Assembly (NCBI GenBank): GCA_950295325.1
Contig: OX485808.1
Location: 39,454,527-39,518,526 of the forward strand
DNA length: 64,000 nt
Direction of reading: 5' to 3'
Origin: Polytrichum commune
Taxonomy: Eukaryota; Streptophyta; Polytrichopsida; Polytrichales; Polytrichaceae
Of the stretch, positions 57,061-64,000 are shown piece after piece. Positions within the stretch are counted from its first letter, which is position 1; every line of letters starts with the position of its first letter. The translations under genes and the position numbers were made by a program. The notes below the pieces were generated by a model, which was given only the letters and a program-made list of their open reading frames with translations, was not told where the DNA came from and ran no database searches.

Positions 57061-59972
57061 CCGATAAGAGGATTTATTTATGTTTTATGTTTCATTTCAC
57101 TTCTCTCGGCTTTTAATGCCCCCCTCTCACATCAGGACCCCGTGTGGCCACAACTGTGAGAGGAAATATAATTTTTTTGTTTTTAATGCACTGCTGCATT
57201 CTGTATTGATCGACCATGCACATAATATCCTTCACTGACTTGAGAAGCCTCTCACAGGAATTCTTTCTACCTCAATCCGGAAATGGTAGCGTGCCACACT
57301 TCATGAATTGAGGTTACAATGCACAAACATCATGCTTCCTCGAGTTTACATTCAAGAATTGCAACTTTGATCAACGTCGAAACATCTCTTAAATTATCTC
57401 TTGATCAAACCAAGCTACAGTTGGAATCATCTCCCTCTCCTGAAATATAAACGTGGATGTAACAGACAAGCTGCCTGAACACAATCTACATTACTTATTG
57501 CTCCTCTCATACAACGTAGTTGTTGAAGCTTTTGAGGATGTTTGATTGTTTTGAAGGTCCTCTTCTCAAATCCGGAAGAGTGGCAACCTGTGACAGTTTT
57601 CAGTGCCATAGACACATGAAGACAGCTAACCTTAAACAAATGTCAAACACATGTATGTGGGTGTTAAACAGTTCGTTTTTCATGTTCTCCACCTTCCGCC
57701 GATTAAATTTACACAACAAAACTTGTGTTGCATTAGCAAATCTAGAATGAAGAAGCATTAACAAGAATTGGATTAAAACATCGGACTTTCCATGATTTAC
57801 TTGTGGTTATTGGAAGTGCATGTTTGTTGATTTCTTCACGGAAATCAACAAACCGAAATGTGTTCATTATCGAGTGGGAGTAGTTATGATATTTGAAGAT
57901 GCAATCCAACCTCTTTTGAACTTTTGTCTTCATGATGGTTGTTCTTTGATCCCCACCGAATCACACACCAATCAAATATAGGTGTTCACTTAAGATGAGC
58001 ACTTGAATAGCACCTGCATACTTTACGTGCCCAAAAATGAATAAGATGGTAATGGACACATAGTGTGAAATCAATACAATGACTGTAAGAGGGAAAAGGA
58101 AGCAAATCCTTGGGGTATTTATTAGTGCAGGGTTGCGTCCTTTCAATTGGTTTTATAAGGACCAATCAAGAAGACAATGCCCTCTTCAAAATAAAAGAAA
58201 AGTAACGTCGGGGTTTGGTTTACACATTAACGTGAATGGGAGCCCGTTCCTCTATACCATGTTCATGTTTGACCAAGCTTCCAGTGCCCTCTTCACACCT
58301 AGTCCCTCCCACATTACTATCAATTTCGTTGAATTCATCTATTGTCCTGATCACAAATTAGAAGAATCATTGTGGGGATTTCGTGGTCCTAATGCTGGCT
58401 TCCTTTCGCTAATGTAGATGGTGCTAAAACCATCACTTTAATAACATTTTATATCAAATTCGTTTGCAATTGAAAAAGGAATTCCTTAAACAAGTTCCGT
58501 ATTTAGAAGTTTCAAAGGTTCGAAGTTTCATTGGTAAATGATCTAAAATCTACCTAGGAACTTGATCTTAAGGCGGTGGACGTTTTCATAATCAACACGT
58601 ACTCACGATTGTGCTAGATTTTGGGGTGTTGATTTTGAAGCATCTATCTTTAGATGGTTTTGTGAGTAGATTCTAGATCCATAATGTAAGTATTCATGTA
58701 TTTTGTAACCATCTTGTTATAGAGAACCAGTGGTAAGACCAATCACCGCGCAATACTCGAAGTGAATGTATTCAATTAAAGCATGAAAAATACGATCTTC
58801 ATATTTCCATCTTTGAAAAGTGGAGGCTGGAAAGTTGATCCACTGATTGCTATCTCAACAAGAGTGAGAGGCTCTAGACATAAGTTCACCTTATAGGCAG
58901 GATTACTTACTTAAATCATGTGCAACTTAAATCAAGAACATTTTCAGACTTCAAATAGCAAGAGGCGACACCAATTCATCCTATTAGAGGAGGGGTGATG
59001 CCACCTTGACCTAAATTATAAACCTTTTGGCACCTTTTGGACACCACATGGCACTTTAAACCCTTAAAGCCAAAACCCACATGCCAAACAACATCTATAT
59101 AATATCCAAAATTCCAAATTCTATCACACCTACAACATCGATGTGGTATCCAATGTGCTTGGGATTTTAATGGGCATGGTTTCAAAAATGGATGAATTCT
59201 AGAAAAACCCAAAACAATACATCTAAGGTAAGTTGGCCTTTAATCAAACACTTTTCTCACTGCGCCCACTTCTTGTAGGACATGAGACACGTAATCTGTG
59301 TGAGACGATTAGCAAATCCAAATCGTTCCCACAACCATTTGCCTCATAATTCGTTGAGCTCATATGAATACCTCATTCATTTGATCAAAGTGAAGATAAT
59401 CTTGCTCATTAGATGGTCATATAATCATGTTGACTATTGAACCTAGAATGGTTACCATATTTTAAGCACGTACTCTAATCCCTTCTAAACACACGTGCTT
59501 TGAAATCTGTTTTTAGATTCACACCTAACCACAAACCACTCAAAATACACGTGCCCATATCATTACTAATGCCTGCACAAACATACCACTTATTGCTATG
59601 TTCAATATAGGCACGTCTACATTAAAACAAACCATTTTTCTTTCAAAAACTCCCATTCATTTCAATTGCCAAGTGAGAACTCAACATGGTAGGTGGCAAT
59701 CCCAAAGGACCGTGTCAAGCAAGTGCATGTGAACAAATAGAGATGCCACATAACTCTAGCACACTTGACAAAGAATATCCGAGTGCCCTTTGGCGATACC
59801 CAATGTTCCGGACACCACATGGTGGGTAAGCAACCATTAGGAGGACGGGTGGGAGTATGATTTCCATGGCTTTCGTTATCAAAGGAGGACGGGCCTCCTT
59901 GGGTGATTGGCCGCAACTACCAAGCTTGTGGTGGAGGGGCCCCCGTTTGGTGGTCGAGTGAGTGTATAAAAG
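57061..59972. other. intergenic, no supported gene
   Basis: Several open frames of 60-112 codons exist, the longest on the plus strand at 58079-58417, but none has a recognisable domain, supported splice context or family resemblance. I leave them uncalled. Confidence 0.5.
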
Positions 59973-60661
59973 GTACACTAAATGTAATGTTTTAGTGTCA
60001 CCAATTCCCTTTGTCTTGCTCGGTACTAATTGTAAACCGCCCGTGTAGTGTCATCAACACTAAATTATGTAAACTTAACATTGTTTGGTACCCCTCGTAA
60101 AGAATATTTGGGCATTATGTATACACAATGTTGCAATTGTAGTCACTTACTAAGTGATTTTTCTTCCAAATTCCATTCATCCATGGTAATACTTCATTAC
60201 AAATATGTTAGTGTGTAGAGTATACCAAACTAGAAAGTGGATGAACTAAATAAGGTGGGATTGGAGCTTATTATGTACATTGGGTGAAAATTTTGAGACC
60301 TCCTCTTTCCACCTCTCAAACTTTGAGAAAATTCTAAGATTTACAATAGGTTATGCACATGGGACCGTTGTCCTAGATCTTGGATTGACTTACGCAAGGC
60401 TAGCTTGGCCTACCCATTGTAGTGGGACAAACTAGAAAAACTAGTTTTTAATAGCCCGACATCACTCTTTGTGTATGATAATTTAAGCATTAAGATAACT
60501 TGGTCAACGGTTTATTAATTGTTATAAACTGAGGGTTTGGGACTGAACCCATGATTTCATCTACTTTACTTTACAAATAACTCTGATACTTGTAAACTTA
60601 CTCACAAGAAGTGTCATCAAAAGTTACCACAATGACACTAAATAGAATATTTAGTGTAGTA
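59973..60661. mobile_element. CACTA-like non-autonomous element, copy B
   Basis: Left end TACACTAAATGTAATGTTTT then AGTGTCACC; right end GTTACCACAATGACACTAAA then TAGAATATTTAGTGTAGT, i.e. inverted versions of each other and of the left end of copy A. It is longer than copy A because of extra sequence at about 60,220-60,580. No coding capacity. Confidence 0.75.
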
Positions 60662-60982
60662 GGGTGGGAACGCACCGGTGGTGGCTTTTTTAGTGGGTGG
60701 GAATGCACTAGTGGGGGCTTTTTGTCCCCGTATTTCAAAGCCTCCACTTCGCTATCGCACTTCATATTGGAAGAACTCTTTTGGTAAGGCAAAGTGGACA
60801 CCCCACTAATCATGAGTACTTGTGGAAATTCCGGTAAGTTTGGAATGAACATTGGCCCTACTAGTTTGGAACTAGACCACTACTTTTGAGGAGCATCGAA
60901 ATTTTTATAGTGCACACTATTTTGGGCTCATCAAAGCTATTTCATTGGAGGCATTCACATCGGACAATCCTAGTTGAAAATA

Positions 60983-61464
60983 AGGGCCACTTCACACATG
61001 AGCCAGGAGCCGTGACCATGAAATTGTGAGAGCCCAAAAGAAAGTGTCCAAAGGCCGTCCCAATACACCACCAAAATCATTTAGTGTGGTCACAAATCCT
61101 CAAGTGTAGTGTGAAGTCATATGTGAGTGGGCCCACAACCAAATGCTATTTCCATGAATTTTCTATTCATATAGGTCCTCACACATGATAAAATAAAATA
61201 AATCAACGGTTGTGAACATTCAAAGTGCCATGGTCTCCCGGTTCTCCACGAAGTAGTTTTTGAGAATAATCCAAATGACCATGAAACATGATCCATTCAA
61301 TGCCATGTAGGAATCCATGTGGACTTTGCATCCATCTTGCATTCACATACTCCGTTGGTCCCTCAAGCATACTAGTGTGAAGCGAACTTGCCACCAATGA
61401 GATTATGAGAGTGCTTTGAAGTGTAATGGTTACGGGCTCTCAGTCTCATGTGTGAAGTGGCCCT
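60983..61464. mobile_element. 480-bp element with perfect 20-bp terminal inverted repeats
   Basis: AGGGCCACTTCACACATGAG at 60983-61002 is matched exactly by its reverse complement at 61445-61464. The homologous end occurs singly at 25,907. The interior shares GTGACCATGAAATTGTGAGAG and CATGTAGGAATCCATGTGGA-like words with the dispersed family at 26,050-26,220 and 49,160-49,720. No coding capacity; it looks like a non-autonomous DNA transposon. Confidence 0.75.
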
Positions 61465-62379
61465 AAGAGTTTCTAGCATGAGTTTCTAGCTTCCTAGGAC
61501 ACAGGTGGAATTAATATTGGCCACATGACTCAATACAACAAATGATTATTTACATCGATTGAGTTCACAAAACACAATGTTCTAAATGTCAATATATGTC
61601 GCATTCTACGACATTATATAAGTTTTACGTACGTAGAGTGATTGGTGTGACCACACCAATTTGTTTTTATTAATCCTCAAAAGTTGGTGTGGTACACAAA
61701 GTCTCACCTCATTTTAGCAAAGACAATTTTTTTTGACTGTGTTAAGCACTGTGAGACTAGATACGTGATTGTTATGAATTGCAAATGTCTATTATGTTTC
61801 CTTTGCATATTTATTGGTATACACGAGAAGATGAATGAAGTTGACCTTCCTTCAATATACATGTGTCCAAGGACAAAATTGTGATTCAATCAAAGATTTT
61901 TGGTACAATTGTTATTTGTCGATTGTGTACAATGAGTTTGATAGATGGTTCAATTAAATGTTAACGCTCAACATTGGTTGTCTCCTATATTGAATTCAAC
62001 AATACTCTGTCCCCCTCATACCCACCTATGCATGCATGCAACAAATCTACTTAATAGCCACCAAATATTTCACCATACTCATGCTCAATAAAAGAAGGTT
62101 TGAAAATCCACCAACTCTCATCGTATCCACCTACTCATCACACTAGAACCATACACCCAAGTAGCAAAAGTGCCAAGATTGAATACTACAACAAGATGTC
62201 CAAACCAACCCATAAGCTTAGTTAAAGGAATAGATGGTAGACACCCAACTTGAGGCTTAGTGGTCAAACCTTGGGAATCTAACACAACGCACATTGAAAC
62301 TAGCATAGACACCTTGCCACCATAACACCCAATCTCAGGGTACCCACATAAACACACAACATTCTAATTACTATACAAC
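61465..62379. other. intergenic, no gene seen
   Basis: No feature recognised. A 79-codon minus-strand frame (62357-62118) lies directly downstream of the RT fragment and may be eroded retroelement sequence. Confidence 0.4.
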
Positions 62380-62500
62380 TTTAGACGACCATGGTGCCCT
62401 CGAACTTCCATGATGGCAAATAGATGGGCATGGTCAATACAACTGAAGACATTTTTGTAGTCAAAGTAGAGTAGGAGGATGTCCTGGTGTAAGTTTTTGA
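62380..62500 (-). pseudogene. reverse transcriptase fragment of a second LINE
   Basis: On the minus strand a short frame reads DILLLYFDYKNVFSCIDHAH followed by LFAIMEV. It resembles motif A of non-LTR reverse transcriptases, where the Asp of FDYKN is catalytic and is followed by AFdsidh. No other RT block was found in frame, so this is a small scrap. It is not the same family as the LINE at 3-10 kb, whose motif A reads KLDFSKAYDKVSW. Confidence 0.5.
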
Positions 62501-62979
62501 CACCTTCCTACTAGGTGGCTATCATGCTTTAAGGTTGTCAAGTGGTGCTTTGTTCACAACAAGAGCCTTCTTGGAGAGGGTCGAGGACGCTGCTTCACAT
62601 TAAGGTATGTTGGGTATATCATGGGCACCTCCAACTCCACATATAATTCTGGGCTGTGGGATCGAATTAAGAATTGTCCCATTTGGTTAGCAGTTGCAAA
62701 TAACTAAAATTACCATTTCAAGTTTCATAATCAGAGTTGAGATACAAATGTTATAAAATAATGTTCTTTGCAAAAACAATCAATACATAGACAATCATGC
62801 CGATTGTGATGAGTAATAAACCTTGAATGGTGTCTATATTTTGTGTAAGTCCAATCTCATTGTAACACATATCTTTCAAGTGTATATGTTCTTAACAACA
62901 AGCCTTGTTGTATACCACACACATATAGATAGATGCCCAGTTAAGAAGAGTGTAAGGGCCAGAATCAGGGTTGTCTATT
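62501..62979. other. intergenic, no gene seen
   Basis: No recognised feature. Confidence 0.4.
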
Positions 62980-62982
62980 GTG

Positions 62983-63052
62983 TCGTGACGGAGGGTAATC
63001 CCGGCATAATGTCGTGCCGTCATGACACGTATCCGTCACGACATTATGCCGG
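62983..63052. repeat. nested perfect inverted repeats
   Basis: CCGGCATAATGTCGTG (63001-63016) and CACGACATTATGCCGG (63037-63052) are perfect inverted copies around a 20-base loop. GTCGTGACGGA (62983-62993) is also the exact inverse of TCCGTCACGAC (63033-63043), so two alternative hairpins compete for the same bases. Confidence 0.95.
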
Positions 63053-63200
63053 ATGCTGTCTTTATCCTGACGGACTTGAATTTTACCGATTTTTTTGTGT
63101 AATTACATTAACCCAATTCAGACACGTAGGATTTACAATGTCCACGTGTGATGACATGTCAGCAAAGTAAAGGTAAAGTGGGGAAAAATTTACTAGAGCC
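63053..63200. other. spacer before the satellite
   Basis: No feature seen. Confidence 0.4.
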
Positions 63201-63790
63201 CGTCCGCCCCTGTTCCCGACCCCGTCCGCTCCGTTCCCAACCCCGTACGCCCCGTTCCCCCCCCGTCCGCGCCCTGTTCCCCCCCGTCCGCGCCCCGTTC
63301 CCCCCCGTCCGCGCCCCGTTCCCCCCGTCCGCGCCCCGTTCCCCCCGTCCGCGCCCCGTTCCCCCCGTCCGCGCCCCGTTCCCCCCGTCCGCGCCCCGTT
63401 CCCCCCGTCCGCGCCCCGTTCCCCCCGTCCGCGCCCCGTTCCCCCCGTCCGCGCCCCGTTCCCCCCGTCCGCGCCCCGTTCCCCCCGTCCGCGCCCCGTT
63501 CCCCCCGTCCGCGCCCCGTTCCCCCCGTCCGCGCCCCGTTCCCCCCGTCCGCGCCCCGTTCCCCCCGTCCGCGCCCCGTTCCCCCCGTCCGCGCCCCGTT
63601 CCCCCCGTCCGCGCCCCGTTCCCCCCGTCCGCGCCCCGTTCCCCCCGTCCGCGCCCCGTTCCCCCCGTCCGCGCCCCGTTCCCCCCGTCCGCGCCCCGTT
63701 CCCCCCGTCCGCGCCCCGTTCCCCCCGTCCGCGCCCCGTTCCCCCCGTCCGCGCCCCGTTCCCCCCGTCCGCGCCCCGTTCCCCCCCGTC
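63201..63790. repeat. 20-bp GC-rich satellite, 24 perfect units plus diverged edge
   Basis: From 63301 to 63780 the 20-mer CCCCCCGTCCGCGCCCCGTT repeats 24 times without change. Units to the left (63,200-63,300) are variant in sequence and length. The array is open in reading frames on both strands (giving PPVRAPFPPSAPRSPRPR-type peptides) simply because it lacks stops; I do not call a gene. The minus strand has frequent G5-G6 runs and could form G-quadruplexes. Confidence 0.97.
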
Positions 63791-64000
63791 CGCCCCAGTT
63801 TTTTTTTTTTTTTTTTTTTTTTCCCCCCCCCTTCCCCGTCAGCCCCATTTAAAAAAAAAAAATTCCCCCCCCTCCGTCCGCTCCCGTTCCCCCCCGTCCG
63901 CCCCAGTTTTTTTTTTTTTTTTTTCCCCCCCCCCCTTCCCTGTCCGCCCCATTTAAAAAAATAAAATTTCCCCCCCCTCCGTCCGCTCCCGTTCCCCCCC
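63781..64000. repeat. 105-108-bp higher-order repeat, running off the window
   Basis: The unit consists of CCCCCCCGTCCGCCCCAG, a T tract (18-24), a C tract with CTTCCC(C/T)GTC, CCCCATTT, an A tract, then CCCCCCCCTCCGTCCGCTCC. It starts at 63781, at about 63889 and again at about 63994. It is built on the same CCCCGTCCGC word as the 20-bp satellite. Confidence 0.9.

Noticed and set aside
58079-58417. 112-codon plus frame
   Set aside because: No domain, no supporting exon structure; kept as intergenic.
63148-63852. Long open frames on both strands (about 230 codons each), Pro/Arg- or Gly/Arg-rich
   Set aside because: They exist only because the 20-bp satellite contains no stop codons; there is no start context, domain or splice structure.

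Overview
The window is nuclear DNA of a land plant. The support is a handful of GT-AG spliced genes with plant-type proteins, two plant-like U2 snRNA genes, plant LINE, Ty3, Ty1/copia and PIF/Harbinger remnants, and AT-rich intergenic DNA full of small inverted-repeat elements. The species cannot be named from sequence alone. No tRNA, rRNA or CRISPR array was seen. A conspicuous theme is local tandem duplication: almost every gene has a duplicated or multiplied block in its leader, promoter or an intron.

1-24,000 is transposon territory. A broken Ty3/gypsy integrase (about 1.53-2.56 kb, +) is followed by a 7-kb decayed LINE on the minus strand (about 2.93-10.2 kb; ORF1 with zinc knuckle, endonuclease, reverse transcriptase, C-terminal zinc-binding domain). 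Behind its 5' end lies a second copy of its leader and two different GC-rich minisatellites (67 bp and 42/43 bp units). From 14.6 to 21.4 kb is a PIF/Harbinger element with convergent genes (Myb/trihelix-like on +, DDE transposase on -). A separate 3.8-kb element (14,940-18,764) is inserted inside a codon of the Myb-like gene, with a near-perfect 5-bp target duplication. A Ty1/copia gag-protease remnant lies at 22.4-23.7 kb.

24,000-31,400 is a segmentally duplicated block carrying two minus-strand U2 snRNA genes (28,462-28,657 and 29,780-29,975). Both have a TATA box and a conserved upstream element; the second has a substitution in the segment that pairs with U6.

31,400-51,760 holds the protein genes, which I assembled from exons: a PC4/SUB1 transcription coactivator of the KIWI type (-, 4 exons, 100 aa); divergently from it an ABHD11-like alpha/beta hydrolase (+, 5 exons, 332 aa); a pyruvoyl-dependent arginine decarboxylase-like protein (+, 3 exons, 303 aa, probable plastid transit peptide); and a single-exon IWS1/Spn1 transcription elongation factor (+, 469 aa). 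PC4 and IWS1 both act with RNA polymerase II, but I see no evidence that the neighbours form a functional unit. The decarboxylase is the most interesting locus. Its leader and first-exon start are present in four tandem copies, and the splice acceptor plus the start of the catalytic exon are also present in four tandem copies, only the last of which continues into the full exon.

43,400-64,000, apart from IWS1, is intergenic: foldback and MITE-like elements, two CACTA-like non-autonomous elements, a 480-bp element with perfect 20-bp terminal inverted repeats, a reverse-transcriptase scrap, a perfect hairpin, and at the right edge a 20-bp GC-rich satellite that passes into a 105-108-bp higher-order repeat running off the window.
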